Of a stretch of 46,799 nt of DNA, positions 9,507 to 19,591 are shown one piece after another (position 1 is the stretch's first letter; each line of letters begins with the position of its first letter). The stretch comes from Planctomycetota bacterium. Its GTDB lineage: Bacteria; Planctomycetota; Planctomycetia; Gemmatales; Gemmataceae. Both the position numbers and the translations under genes were made by a program. The DNA lies in contig QWPF01000010.1 of the NCBI GenBank assembly GCA_003671255.1, forward strand, positions 1 to 46,799, given 5' to 3'. The notes beneath the pieces are model-generated. The model had not been told where the DNA came from, ran no database searches, and was given only the letters and a program-made list of their open reading frames with translations.

Positions 9507-12242
9507 TCAGTTCTTTTTGTTAAAATCGCCTGCCCAGATGGTGATCATTTTATCTGCAGTAACATGCTTTTTGAAAGCATCCACAACTTCTTTTGAAGTT
9601 AGATTCTTGATTTTCAGTTCAAGCGATTTGTAGAATTCCATGGATCTGTTGGCGCTAAGATTTTCTGCAAGGATTGATGCTAATCTTGAATCTGTGGTTC
9701 TTTCGATTTTCATCTGTGCAAGAAAAGCTTTTTGACCTTCTGCAAATTCAGTTGCATCAATGCCTGCATCGATGAATTTTTTGATCTCATCAAAAACCGC
9801 GACATCAACATTCTTTATTTTCGAAGGATTGCAACTTGCCATCACCATGAATCGGGCGGATAAGTCTTCCGCATCCGCATCGAACCCCGAGCGAACCCCA
9901 TAAGCAAGGCCTTCCTTCTGACGCACCCTGTTTCCAAGCCTGGAACTTAAGCTGCCACTGCCAATGATAAAGTCTGCCATGGCCAAGCCAACAAAATCAG
10001 GATCTGAATCTTTAAGGGGGAAAACAATGCCCGACATGAACATTGCGTTTTCTTTGTCGGGTGTGTCGATGATCAGTTTTTCACCTTTATCAGCAGTCTT
10101 AGCGGTTTTTTCAATCTTCTTGAAAGCAACTTTGGATTTAAGATCTAAGATTTTCTTTGCATGCCCAGAAACACTTTGGGGGTCGAAGTCGCCAACTGCA
10201 ACGACTTCCGCTTCGCCCACACCAAAGATATTTTTATAAAGATCCTTGATGTCTTCAATGGTGAGTTTGTTGAGTCGTTCTGCGGATTCTTCGAAAGTTG
10301 GTGTGTAGCGTACATCGGTGTTGGGGTAGGGCGAAAGCTTCCTTTGTAAGAGGCGGTTTGCTAATGCTCCGGGTTCGGTTTTATTCTTTTCAAGGAGGTC
10401 TTTGGATTGACGCTTGATGATTTCCAATTCTTCAGAAGAGAAAGCCGGCTCATGTAATACTTCATGAAGAAGTTCGAGCACGCCATTGACTGCATCTTTT
10501 CGGCAAAGAATCGAGATTTGCAACTCACCTGAAGACCCACTGATGCGCCATTGAGCCTGAAGCTTGGCCATCGTATCTTCAATTTCCTGCCTGGTTTTCT
10601 TTTGGGTTCCACGGGTTAAAAGCAGGGGCATAATGGCTGAAGCAGAGTTCTTTTCTGCGAGATCTTTATCATTACCAAAATGAATGTCGATGGAAATAGT
10701 GACCACCTGGTTACGAGTCTTCTTGGGCAAATAAGCGTATTTTATATTGGGAGATAAGGTGCCAGTGGTGGTGGATTGAATGATATTTTCAACGGAGGGG
10801 TCGAAAAATTCGCCCTGTGCCATGACTTGGCCGCCTTTGTAATCTTTAAGCAGGGCATTTAGGTCGGGGGAAGCAGGGATTTTAATACGCTCTGCTTTAT
10901 CGGTGGGATAATAAGTTCCAACCGTGCTGTTGTTTTGGGTGAGGTAAGTTTGAGCAACGCGTTGAACATCTTCAGGCGTAACTTTGGTGATAAGATCTCT
11001 GAAGAGGAAGAACAATCGCCAATCACCTTTAGCGGCCCAATCACTAAGGGAAATGCCAATACGATTGCTATCAGACATCAATAAACTGCGGGAGCGGGCG
11101 AATTTGGTTTTAGCTCTTTCAACCTCCGTTTTATCAACGGGGGAAGCGCGGAATTTTTCGATCGTTTCCAGTAATAAGGATCGTGTTTTGTCGATATCTG
11201 CGGTGCCATCAACACTTGCCATGATTTCAAATACACCTGGGTCGTGCCAACCAAAAGCATAACCAGATACGCTGGTAGCAACTTTGCCCAAGACCATGGT
11301 TTTGTAAAGGATACCGGAGGGTTGGCTGGTAAGAACTTCTTCGAGGATATCGAGAGCGGGAAAATCTGGATGCGAGCTTGAAGGAGTATGGTAAACAACG
11401 CCTACCGCACCAACTTTGCCCACGCGCCTTAGTACCACCTGCCTCTGTCCATCTTGGGGTGGTTCTTCGGTGTATGTTGATTCAAGAGGTGTATCGGGCT
11501 TTTGAATAGGCCCAAAGTATTTGCCAATCAATGCGAGCGCTTGTTCTTTTTTGAAATTACCTGCAATCACAAGCATGATGTTGTCGATGCGGTAATATTT
11601 CTTGTAGAAACCTTGAAGCTTATCGATTGGAACTCTTTCGATATCTGCTCGATTACCAATAGTGGATTTGCCGTAATTGTGCCAATCATATGCGGCAGAA
11701 AGCATGCGTTGGCTAAGGATACCGACGGGATCATTTTCGCCACGCTCGAATTCGTTTCGTACAACGGTCATTTCCGAAAGCAGATCTTCTCTGCGGATGA
11801 AACTGTTGAACAATCGGTCTGCTTCGAGTCGGATTGCAAATTCAAGATTATCACCTTCGCTGGAAAGTGTTTCGAAGTAATTTGTGCGATCCACCCAAGT
11901 GGTACCATTCATGATTGCGCCACGATCCTTCAAAGCCTTGGGAATATCGGGATGAAGTTTCGTACCTTTGAAAACCATATGTTCAAGAAGATGCGCCATG
12001 CCACCTTCGCCATATCCTTCGTGCCTAGAGCCTACAAAAACGGTTGCGTTAACAGTAACTTTTGAAGTGGAAGGGTCGGGGTAAAGAAGAATCTTCAGAC
12101 CGTTATCCATTTTGTATTCGGTGATGTTTTCAATGGAAGTGACTTCTTTGATGGTTGATTTGGTTTCCTGAGCAAAAGCTGAAAGCAAACCCAATTGAGA
12201 AGTAAGTAGTGAAAGCACAACCATAAAAAAAGTCCTTAACAT
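9507..12242 (-). CDS. Exported M16 family zinc peptidase (two-domain, pitrilysin/PqqL type)
   Basis: A 911-residue zinc metallopeptidase with a signal peptide (MLRTFFMVVLSLLTSQLGLLSAFAQ), so it acts outside the cytoplasm. The N-terminal M16 domain carries the inverted zinc motif HLLEH (His84, Glu87, His88) with the third ligand Glu164 in VVRNEFERGEND. An M16_C domain follows (about 235-410). The second half (about 490-880) repeats the fold without a zinc motif, as expected for the chamber-forming half. The start at 12242 is chosen because AAGGAG stands 7 nt upstream; the frame extends to 12263 without such a site. It lies downstream of the PQQ-like propeller gene on the same strand (88-bp gap). 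The substrate is unknown. Confidence 0.93.
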   Translation of the reverse strand: MLRTFFMVVLSLLTSQLGLLSAFAQETKSTIKEVTSIENITEYKMDNGLKILLYPDPSTSKVTVNATVFVGSRHEGYGEGGMAHLLEHMVFKGTKLHPDIPKALKDRGAIMNGTTWVDRTNYFETLSSEGDNLEFAIRLEADRLFNSFIRREDLLSEMTVVRNEFERGENDPVGILSQRMLSAAYDWHNYGKSTIGNRADIERVPIDKLQGFYKKYYRIDNIMLVIAGNFKKEQALALIGKYFGPIQKPDTPLESTYTEEPPQDGQRQVVLRRVGKVGAVGVVYHTPSSSHPDFPALDILEEVLTSQPSGILYKTMVLGKVATSVSGYAFGWHDPGVFEIMASVDGTADIDKTRSLLLETIEKFRASPVDKTEVERAKTKFARSRSLLMSDSNRIGISLSDWAAKGDWRLFFLFRDLITKVTPEDVQRVAQTYLTQNNSTVGTYYPTDKAERIKIPASPDLNALLKDYKGGQVMAQGEFFDPSVENIIQSTTTGTLSPNIKYAYLPKKTRNQVVTISIDIHFGNDKDLAEKNSASAIMPLLLTRGTQKKTRQEIEDTMAKLQAQWRISGSSGELQISILCRKDAVNGVLELLHEVLHEPAFSSEELEIIKRQSKDLLEKNKTEPGALANRLLQRKLSPYPNTDVRYTPTFEESAERLNKLTIEDIKDLYKNIFGVGEAEVVAVGDFDPQSVSGHAKKILDLKSKVAFKKIEKTAKTADKGEKLIIDTPDKENAMFMSGIVFPLKDSDPDFVGLAMADFIIGSGSLSSRLGNRVRQKEGLAYGVRSGFDADAEDLSARFMVMASCNPSKIKNVDVAVFDEIKKFIDAGIDATEFAEGQKAFLAQMKIERTTDSRLASILAENLSANRSMEFYKSLELKIKNLTSKEVVDAFKKHVTADKMITIWAGDFNKKN

Positions 12243-12330
12243 TTGGAAGCTCCTTGTAAACAAATACTGCAGACGATATGTCTGCAGTATAGAGGATGAA
12301 TGCGTAATTGATAAATACTAAAAGGTCGGA

Positions 12331-13617
12331 TTAGTTGACGGCCCCTTTTGCAGAAACATCGTAGCACCAAAGGGTATCTTTTTCCCTTAAGTAAAGCTTC
12401 CCGCCAATTACAACAGGATGATTCCAACTGTTATTGGTGGAGTTGGGGATTTTAAACGAGCCACTCTCTACATAACCCTTGGGGGAGGCCTCGACTAGGG
12501 CTACGACGCCGTTATCGTAACGGATGTAAAGATACCCTTCAGCAAAAACTATGGAGGCAGAGCCTCTGCCTGCTTCGCGGTTTTCAGCTTTAGGCCTCTT
12601 CCAAAGAACTTTACCAGTAGCGACTTCAGCGCATTGTGGGTTACCCGAATCATCACGATCGCTGAAAATAAAATCTCCGATTTTAATCACGCCCCCGTGC
12701 TTGTTTGTTAATTCCTTGCTGAAATAAACTTCACTTGCCTCAATGCCCTTAGCGGATTTGGTAAGTTGCACCAAACCTGCGCCACGCCCGTAGCCCGCAG
12801 CAGCATAGATTTTGTCGTTAAATGGTATCGGGGTTGGGATGTTCGCAGTGTTCGATTTAAATTTTGCAGGATCATTACCATACTTCCAGGCAACCTTGCC
12901 CGTATTGGCTTCGATACCCACCAGTTCGTTGGAAAGAAGTTGCACATAATATTTTTCATTACCAATCATGGACGTAACGATGGAGGAATAACCAGCAGTC
13001 TGATCCAGTGAGCAAGCCCATACCGTGGCGCCTGTAGCTTTATTTAAAGCGACAACAGTATTATCTTTGCCACCGGGGGTGCAAATGAGGTTGTCGCCAT
13101 CGATGAGTGGTGATTCGGTATAGTTCCACCCGCCTGATTTACCGCCGAAATCCTTGTTGAAGTTTTTTCTCCAAACTTCTTTGCCATCGGCAGCATTGAG
13201 GCAGACGAGGTCGCCAAATTGACCAAGTGCATAAACCTTGCCATCTGAAAAGCATGGGGTGCAACGGGTGCCTGAGTAATTGCCCCCAGTTTTGCCAACC
13301 ATGGTTTGCCAAAGAATTTTGCCAGAAACTCGATCAAGGCCGAGTACAAAAGAAGATTTCTCGGCTTCGATATCGCCCATGGTGAAAATTTTATCAGCAA
13401 CAATGCTGGTGCTGGAAAATCCGCCACCAAGCTTTTCCGTTTTCCAAAGGAGTTTAGGTCCGGTTACAGGCCACTTTTTCAAGAGATTCGTATCTGGGGA
13501 GATGGCATCACGGTTGTTGCCTCGGAATTGCTTCCAATCAGTTGAATCTGAGGGGGACTGCCCCAAGGTGATTTGAACGGAAAAAAGCAGGATACTGGAA
13601 CATAGGAACGATCTCAT
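12331..13617 (-). CDS. Exported PQQ-like beta-propeller protein
   Basis: A 428-residue secreted protein with signal peptide MRSFLCSSILLFSVQITLGQ. It contains repeated propeller blades of the PQQ/quinoprotein-dehydrogenase-like type: WKQFRGNNRDAISP at the start, then recurring pieces such as GLDRVSGKILWQT, CLNAADGKEVWRKN, ALNKATGATVWAC, IEANTGKVAWKY and EVATGKVLWKR. The A-x-(T/D)-G-(K)-x-x-W blade signature is present at least five times. No cofactor or catalytic residues are evident, so a binding or scaffold role is as likely as an enzyme. AAGGGG precedes the ATG. Such proteins are abundant in planctomycetes. Confidence 0.88.
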   Translation of the reverse strand: MRSFLCSSILLFSVQITLGQSPSDSTDWKQFRGNNRDAISPDTNLLKKWPVTGPKLLWKTEKLGGGFSSTSIVADKIFTMGDIEAEKSSFVLGLDRVSGKILWQTMVGKTGGNYSGTRCTPCFSDGKVYALGQFGDLVCLNAADGKEVWRKNFNKDFGGKSGGWNYTESPLIDGDNLICTPGGKDNTVVALNKATGATVWACSLDQTAGYSSIVTSMIGNEKYYVQLLSNELVGIEANTGKVAWKYGNDPAKFKSNTANIPTPIPFNDKIYAAAGYGRGAGLVQLTKSAKGIEASEVYFSKELTNKHGGVIKIGDFIFSDRDDSGNPQCAEVATGKVLWKRPKAENREAGRGSASIVFAEGYLYIRYDNGVVALVEASPKGYVESGSFKIPNSTNNSWNHPVVIGGKLYLREKDTLWCYDVSAKGAVN

Positions 13618-13756
13618 TTTGTAAACCCCTTCATAAACCGTGTGAGGAAAAGCAGGCAGGTAGGAGGATGATAATTGTTTTGTGTTTATTAAACAAGAGT
13701 CTAAAGTAAAAAATATCTCAGGCTAATACCAGCGATCTAAAGCAATGTTTAAAAAG

Positions 13757-14311
13757 TCAATTCTTTTTCTTGGGGGCCGGTTTGTTGTCTGGCTTGGGTG
13801 AACCGTCTTTCCCCGTCACCATGATCATGGTTGCAAATGTTTTATTTTCCTGCTTAGCAAGGGATATGGTGACTAAGTGCCCGGGAATAATGTTTTCAGG
13901 TTTCGCTTCATATCCTGGAAGATTAGGGTTGCTGCCTTTGAGTTTTTTGAGGTCTTCTGGGGTGTAGACCTTGATATTCCCTTTATCATCGAATGCATCA
14001 ATTGGTTCTTTGAATCTAAATTTTGTGTTTTCCTTGATCGGTACTTCCAATTCTTTCCAATCGTTTACAGGTGGGGCATTCTTGCCTTTGTTTGCGGGTA
14101 AATTGATGTTTGCTTTAGGATTTTGAATTTGAATGATGATGGATTTTTCGGTTGGTTCAGAGGCCACTTTGCCCGTGATTGTGGCGCTAGTTATTTTAGA
14201 AATATCGATTCGATCTGCAGGGGTCTTGTTTTTCTTTGCATCTTGCCCTTGAGCAGAAAAAGATACGAAAATGAAGCAAAGGATTACAAAGGTGCAAAGT
14301 TTAAGATACAT
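13757..14311 (-). CDS. Small secreted lysine-rich protein of unknown function
   Basis: A 184-residue protein with a signal peptide (MYLKLCTFVILCFIFVSFSAQG). The mature part begins charged (DAKKNKTPADRIDIS). It continues as a compact beta-rich segment with ATITGKVASEP, DWKELEVPIKENTKFRF and GHLVTISLAKQENKTFATMIMVTG, and ends in a Lys/Pro tail (KPDNKPAPKKKN). The pattern, a small domain describing a carbonate- or OB-like barrel with an 'effect on dissolved value' layout, is not diagnostic of a named family. It is preceded by AAGGTG. It lies upstream of the PQQ propeller gene on the same strand with a 139-bp gap. Confidence 0.7.
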   Translation of the reverse strand: MYLKLCTFVILCFIFVSFSAQGQDAKKNKTPADRIDISKITSATITGKVASEPTEKSIIIQIQNPKANINLPANKGKNAPPVNDWKELEVPIKENTKFRFKEPIDAFDDKGNIKVYTPEDLKKLKGSNPNLPGYEAKPENIIPGHLVTISLAKQENKTFATMIMVTGKDGSPKPDNKPAPKKKN

Positions 14312-14391
14312 GGTTTCACCTTGGTGTAAGGAAAGAGTTCTTTAGGGAACTTAAAACGCTAGTGTAGCTTACCATAAAAGAATAAAGGCAG

Positions 14392-15636
14392 TCAGTTGAT
14401 TTGTTCATTTGCCTGAGAACCTGCCAAAAAACCAGTGCTCCAAGCAGCTTGGAAGTTATATCCACCTATAGGGCCATCGAGGTCTAAAATCTCCCCTGCA
14501 AAATACAATCCCTTTTTAAGCTTGCTCTCCATTGTCTTTGAATTCACCTCGTCAAGGCTCACTCCGCCTGTAGTAACTTCTGCTTTTGCGTACCCGAGGG
14601 TTCCCGTTATATTTATCGGCTTAGATTTGATGCTAGCGAGGATAGCTTTACGCTCATCCTTGCTAATCCCTGCGCATTTTCTATCTGCACCAAACCCGAT
14701 CAGGTTGAATAATCCCTCGAGAAGTCTGCGGGGTAATAGTTCCCCAAGGGCAACAGAAAGGAGTTTTTTTCCATCAGTTGATCCAAGAGATTGCAGTTTT
14801 GCTTCTAGATCAGTTTCTTTAACCGAGGGCAGAAAATCAAGCTTGAGAGAACTGTTCTTAAAATCGGAAAGGCTGTTGAGTGCCTTGCTCACATTTAAGA
14901 TGACAGGCCCGGATAAACCAAAATGTGTGAAGAGGAAGGAACCTCTATCTTGCATCAATGGTTTTTCATTGATGCAAGCGGTTACTCCAACATCTGGAAT
15001 GGTTACGCCACTTAATTCATGCACCCATCTTGCATCGGTTTTTAAAGGTGCAAGGGCCGGTTGAGTTTCTTTGATAGTGTGTCCAAATTTGATTGCAAAC
15101 TTATAACCATCGCCCGTGGTTCCGCAACCTGGGAAAGAAAGCCCGCCTGTGGTGAGGATGATTTTTTTAGCATGGAAGTTGTTAATAGCTGTATTTAGAA
15201 GAAACCCATCCTCGGTGGGGTCGATGTCGAGTACCGGGGTTTCCAAAGCCAGAGTTGCATTTTCATTCTTTAACTGATTAAGAAGAGCATCTAGAACATC
15301 CAAGGCTTTGTTGCTGACCGGGAATATTTTGCCTGTGGCTTCAACCTTGGTAGCAACGCCTGCCTGATTGAAAAAGCGAATGGTTTCTTCCACGCTAAAA
15401 GCAGCAAGTGGAGAGTGGAGGAATTTGCCGTTATTGCCAAAGGCTTTGACGATGCCTCGATTATCGGTGTTGTGTGTGATGTTGCAGCGAGTGCCCCCGG
15501 ACATAAGGATTTTGACGCCTGGCTTGCGATTTTTTTCAAGGACAAGAGTTTTTGCACCCGACTTTCCCGCAGAGATACCTGCCAAAAGGCCCGCAGCCCC
15601 CGCTCCAACGACAATAATATCCCAGTTCGTATCCAT
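14392..15636 (-). CDS. BaiN/HI0933-type FAD-dependent oxidoreductase
   Basis: A 414-residue flavoprotein of the HI0933/YhiN/BaiN family. The N-terminal dinucleotide fold IIVVGAGAAGLLAGISAG and the family signature KILMSGGTRCNITH (residues ~43-56) are clear. So are the TGGLSFPGCGTTGDGY segment and the C-terminal FAGEILDLDGPIGGYNFQAAWSTG, which closes the FAD site. The reaction is not established for most members; some act on bile-acid intermediates. It is downstream of the phosphohexomutase on the same strand (30-bp gap), so the two may be co-transcribed. Confidence 0.92.
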   Translation of the reverse strand: MDTNWDIIVVGAGAAGLLAGISAGKSGAKTLVLEKNRKPGVKILMSGGTRCNITHNTDNRGIVKAFGNNGKFLHSPLAAFSVEETIRFFNQAGVATKVEATGKIFPVSNKALDVLDALLNQLKNENATLALETPVLDIDPTEDGFLLNTAINNFHAKKIILTTGGLSFPGCGTTGDGYKFAIKFGHTIKETQPALAPLKTDARWVHELSGVTIPDVGVTACINEKPLMQDRGSFLFTHFGLSGPVILNVSKALNSLSDFKNSSLKLDFLPSVKETDLEAKLQSLGSTDGKKLLSVALGELLPRRLLEGLFNLIGFGADRKCAGISKDERKAILASIKSKPINITGTLGYAKAEVTTGGVSLDEVNSKTMESKLKKGLYFAGEILDLDGPIGGYNFQAAWSTGFLAGSQANEQIN

Positions 15637-15666
15637 AAAGTTAAGCCTGCCTGGAACATCAGAAGA

Positions 15667-17619
15667 TCAAGATTTTAAATCAGCAGGAGTCATTCCTATG
15701 GTTTTTAAGGCTTGGGCGAAGAAGTCAGCACCAGTTTTTTTCATGAGATCATCAACTTTCAAGCAATCTGCTTTCCATTGTTCGTCGCTCATGCCTGATG
15801 CGCGTGGCGCAGTGCATACCTCGAGGTAGATTTTTGCCTTAGGTTCGGTGCCACTCGGCCTGAGTGCGATTTTTGCGAATTCCCCGCATCGATAAACCAG
15901 CACATTTCGTGAAGCAGCATCTGTTTTGCTTTTGATTGGGCCTAGCTTTCCTTTGGTGTCGAGGAAATCAGTAACGGAGGTAACCTTCATGCCGCCAATT
16001 TCTTTGGGAGGATTTTTCCTGAGGTTATCCAGCATGTTTATCATCAAGGCTTTGCCTTCAACGCCCGGTAATGCAATAGGCAAACCTACATTGCGATAGT
16101 AACCAAACCTTTCAAACAGTTGGTTGAGGTACTGAAGAGCCGTGGTGTTGTTTCTGAAAAGAGTAAGGGCCCATTCAGCAAAAAGCAAAGCTGCAGCGCC
16201 TGCATCTTTGTCGCGTATTTTATCTGTACTTAGAATTCCATGGCTCTCTTCGGATGCGATGATAAAGTCGCTGGGCGTCCCGGTAACATGGGAGTACTTT
16301 CCGGTGTTTTCGAGTTGCCAAAGAACATCGGAAACATACTTGAACCCAACCAGCAGATCATCAAGAATTTGAACATTAAAATGTTTTGCGATCCTGCTGA
16401 TCATACCCGTGGTGACTTCAGTTTTGACAACAATGGAATTGGGAGAGAGCTTTTTATTTAGGGCAAGCATCTCAAGTTTAAAGCAGGTTGAAATGGCAGC
16501 GATTTCGTTCCCGTTGACATAACGCCAGCCCCCTTGATCATCAGGAATCATAGCACCAAGTCGATCGGCATCAGGGTCGGTGGCAAGAAGAAGATGCGCA
16601 TTGTGAGCTTTCGCAACAACTTCGGCTCGATCAAGGCATTCAGGGATTTCGGGGTTGGGAGTTTTGGTGACATTTGGGAATTGGCCATCGGCGGACATTT
16701 GTTCTGGAACAGGAATGACATTGAATCCCTCCTTTTGCAGTATTTCCATACTTGTCATAGATCCCACACCGTGCAGCGGGCTAAACACAACCTTGAAGGG
16801 TTCATCTTCTTTTGGTGCGGGAATTAGGCGTTGAGCGCAACAAAGAGCGATGTATTGTTTGTGGGGCTCATCAGAAATGAAGTTGATGAAACTCTTTTTT
16901 ACAGCTTCATCCCAAGGCATGATGTGGATGTCTTTAACCTGATCGACGAGGTCTGCCATGATCTGATCATTAGGTGGGACGGGTTGCCCGCCTCGTTCAT
17001 CGTAGAATTTTCCACCGTTATCATCGGGAGGGTTATGCGATGCGGAGATATTCAATCCGCCTTGCGCTTTCAAAAGTCTGATAGAGAAAGATAGCTCGGG
17101 TGTTGCGATGTAGTGATTGCTATCCAAAGGAAGGTTGTAGGAGTAGATACCATTGGCGGCATAAACCCTGGCGGCATAGGCAGCAAGTTCTTTAGAGGAA
17201 AGGTGGAGGGCAGGATTGGGAAGGTTTGGGTTGTATTGTTTTCGCTTATCCATGAAGCAGCGTACATCATAGGCGAGTGCTACATGTATTTTTTTAAGCT
17301 CGGGGAATTGATGTTTGAGATATTCGCAATGGCCTTGAACCGAGGCGCCCAAAGTCCAAAGGTTCATGCGGTTGGGGCCAACCCCCACAGGGCCTCTTCT
17401 TCCGCCAGTGCCGAAGGGAAGAATTTGTGAAAAGCGATCTAGCAACCCGGCCCACTTCTTTTCTGAAATCAAATACTCGATCTGTGGTTGATACGCTTTA
17501 AATTCTTCATGCGTTAGCCATAATTCTAGGTTATGTAATGCTTGTTTCTTGATTTCTTCAGGGGCTTCCAACGATAAAATTGATTCTTTAACTAAAGCGG
17601 ACAATTGCATTGCTAGCAT
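15667..17619 (-). CDS. Phospho-sugar mutase (phosphoglucomutase/phosphomannomutase superfamily)
   Basis: Interconverts hexose 1- and 6-phosphates. All four alpha-D-phosphohexomutase motifs are present: the phosphoserine loop NISASHNP (about residue 194), the metal loop ATDPDADR, the sugar loop ASEESHGI, and the C-terminal phosphate loop RPSGTEPKAK. At about 650 residues it is longer than typical PGM/PMM. A ~70-residue N-terminal helical extension with WLTHEEF fits the PgcA-like phospho-sugar mutase subgroup. The frame is open to 17691, but the first 24 codons lack family similarity; ATG 17619 or 17610 (with AGGA 8 nt upstream of 17610) is more likely. The gene is divergent from mnmG. The substrate (glucose or mannose) is not decided by sequence. 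Confidence 0.92.
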   Translation of the reverse strand: MLAMQLSALVKESILSLEAPEEIKKQALHNLELWLTHEEFKAYQPQIEYLISEKKWAGLLDRFSQILPFGTGGRRGPVGVGPNRMNLWTLGASVQGHCEYLKHQFPELKKIHVALAYDVRCFMDKRKQYNPNLPNPALHLSSKELAAYAARVYAANGIYSYNLPLDSNHYIATPELSFSIRLLKAQGGLNISASHNPPDDNGGKFYDERGGQPVPPNDQIMADLVDQVKDIHIMPWDEAVKKSFINFISDEPHKQYIALCCAQRLIPAPKEDEPFKVVFSPLHGVGSMTSMEILQKEGFNVIPVPEQMSADGQFPNVTKTPNPEIPECLDRAEVVAKAHNAHLLLATDPDADRLGAMIPDDQGGWRYVNGNEIAAISTCFKLEMLALNKKLSPNSIVVKTEVTTGMISRIAKHFNVQILDDLLVGFKYVSDVLWQLENTGKYSHVTGTPSDFIIASEESHGILSTDKIRDKDAGAAALLFAEWALTLFRNNTTALQYLNQLFERFGYYRNVGLPIALPGVEGKALMINMLDNLRKNPPKEIGGMKVTSVTDFLDTKGKLGPIKSKTDAASRNVLVYRCGEFAKIALRPSGTEPKAKIYLEVCTAPRASGMSDEQWKADCLKVDDLMKKTGADFFAQALKTIGMTPADLKS

Positions 17620-17749
17620 CCTACAATAAAATAATGATGGTAATCCCGTTAACCCCGCCTGTAAAAGTGATAATCTAGACAGTGTGGACAATTATTGCAA
17701 TTGGAACTACCAAACGGTGTTCAACTTATCGTAGGAATGGTCTTATACC

Positions 17750-19591
17750 ATGAAATACCCGCTGGAATTTGAATTTGATGTCGTTGTCGTTGGCGGTGGC
17801 CATTCGGGCATTGAAGCTGCTTTGGCTTCTGCAAGAATGGGCCTGAAAACCGCACTTCTTACCATGAGTGCGGAAACGGTTGGATTAATGAGCTGTAATC
17901 CTGCAATTGGTGGAATTGCCAAGGGGCAGATAGTTCGTGAAATTGATGCTTTGGGCGGCGAAATGGGCAAACTTACTGATGCCACTGCCATTCAGTTCCG
18001 CATGCTTAATTTGACGAAGGGGCCTGCAATGCATTCCCCCAGAGCCCAAGCTGATAAAAAACAGTACCAGATCCAAGCTAAATGGACCGTCGAAAAGCAG
18101 GAGAATCTTACCCTCCGACAAGAGATGGTGGAAAATATCCTGCTCGAAGATTCCACTCAGGATGATGGCTCCGTTCGTACCGTTAAAGGGGTTATTTGCA
18201 GAGGAAATACACTTTATCGTGCCCTTGCTGTTGTTCTTACCACTGGCACTTTTCTTAAAGCCATCATGCATACGGGTGAAGCCAAATCGCAAGGGGGCAG
18301 AGCAGGGGATGGCTCTTCTGAAAACCTTAGCGAAAGCCTTATTGCCTGCGGGTTTCAGTTGGAACGATTTAAAACCGGAACTCCCTGCAGGCTAAATGGC
18401 AGAACGATCGATTTTACCAAAACAGAAGCCCAGCCAGGCGATATTAACCCTAGGCCTTTCAGCTTTTCGACCAAGAAAATCGAGCAGGAACAGGTCCCTT
18501 GTCATATTACCTATACCAACCCGCAGGTGCATGATCTGATCCGCGAGAATTTGCATCGTGCCCCGATGTACTCGGGACAAATCAAATCTCAGGGCCCTCG
18601 TTACTGCCCTTCGATTGAAGATAAAGTTGTTCGCTTTGCAGACAAAGACAGGCATCAGATTTTTCTCGAACCCGAGGGGCGCACCACCAGCGAATATTAT
18701 TGCAATGGCATTAGCACCAGCCTGCCCAAAGATGTGCAGCAGAAAATGCTTGCACTTATTCCGGGTCTGGAAAAAGCAGAGATCCTTCGCTGGGGATATG
18801 CTGTCGAGTATGATTACTCTCCCCCTACCCAATTGCACCCCACCTTGGAAACTAAGTTCATTGCCAACCTGTATTTTGCAGGTCAGATCAATGGCACGAC
18901 AGGTTACGAAGAGGCTGCTGCGCAGGGGTTGATGGCAGGAATCAATGCGGCTTTAAAAATCAAAAAGCTTCCCCCGCTTATCCTTGATCGAAGCCAGGCT
19001 TATATTGGGGTTTTGATTGATGATTTAGTTACAAGAGGCGTTGATGAACCTTATCGAATGTTTACCAGCAGGGCGGAATACAGGTTGCAATTGCGCCATG
19101 ATAACGCCGATCGAAGGCTAAGTCCGATTGGCAGGGAAATCGGTTTGATTAATGATGAAGCTTGGGCTAGGTTGCAAGAAAAAGAAAAAGTTATCGAAGA
19201 AGCTGTTAAGGTGTTGCGCGAGAATCATATTGAGCACGCTTCACTAGAGCAGTGGTTGCGCAGGCATGATATGGATTGGCAATCGTTGGTTGTAATGGCG
19301 CAAGAGAAGCTGGGTTTAAAATTCAATCTTCCCGCAGAAGTGGAAGAGCAGATTGAGTTGGAAATCAAGTATGCGGGATACATCAACAGGCAGACGGTGC
19401 AGATTGAGCGATTTCAAAAGCTTGAGACAAAAACAATTCCTGCCAACTTTGATTATTTGTCGATTGCTCATTTACGAAGTGAAGCGAAAGAGAAGTTCAA
19501 CAAGATAAAGCCTGCAAACATAGGTCAGGCAGGGCGAATCAGTGGAATCAGTCCATCAGATATAGCCGTTTTGTTGCTTTATTTAAAATAG
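17750..19591 (+). CDS. mnmG: tRNA uridine-5-carboxymethylaminomethyl modification enzyme MnmG
   Basis: Works with MnmE to install the cmnm5 group on the wobble uridine of certain tRNAs, using FAD. The 613-residue length is near normal. Visible are the FAD fold [43 protein letters not shown], the [10 protein letters not shown] segment, [10 protein letters not shown], the central C-terminal GidA signatures [15 protein letters not shown] and [14 protein letters not shown], and [20 protein letters not shown]. The start at 17750 has AGGA about 13 nt upstream. A short inverted repeat, ATGGT-5-ACCAT (17737-17751), spans the start codon and may shorten or mask the initiation region. mnmE is not in this window. 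Confidence 0.97.
   Translation: MKYPLEFEFDVVVVGGGHSGIEAALASARMGLKTALLTMSAETVGLMSCNPAIGGIAKGQIVREIDALGGEMGKLTDATAIQFRMLNLTKGPAMHSPRAQADKKQYQIQAKWTVEKQENLTLRQEMVENILLEDSTQDDGSVRTVKGVICRGNTLYRALAVVLTTGTFLKAIMHTGEAKSQGGRAGDGSSENLSESLIACGFQLERFKTGTPCRLNGRTIDFTKTEAQPGDINPRPFSFSTKKIEQEQVPCHITYTNPQVHDLIRENLHRAPMYSGQIKSQGPRYCPSIEDKVVRFADKDRHQIFLEPEGRTTSEYYCNGISTSLPKDVQQKMLALIPGLEKAEILRWGYAVEYDYSPPTQLHPTLETKFIANLYFAGQINGTTGYEEAAAQGLMAGINAALKIKKLPPLILDRSQAYIGVLIDDLVTRGVDEPYRMFTSRAEYRLQLRHDNADRRLSPIGREIGLINDEAWARLQEKEKVIEEAVKVLRENHIEHASLEQWLRRHDMDWQSLVVMAQEKLGLKFNLPAEVEEQIELEIKYAGYINRQTVQIERFQKLETKTIPANFDYLSIAHLRSEAKEKFNKIKPANIGQAGRISGISPSDIAVLLLYLK

Noticed and set aside
11502-12065. 187-codon plus-strand frame inside the M16 gene
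   Set aside because: Antisense to well-conserved M16 zinc-motif coding sequence, with no family similarity.
14435-15064. 209-codon plus-strand frame inside the BaiN-type gene
   Set aside because: Ser/Pro/Arg-rich antisense frame with no start signal.
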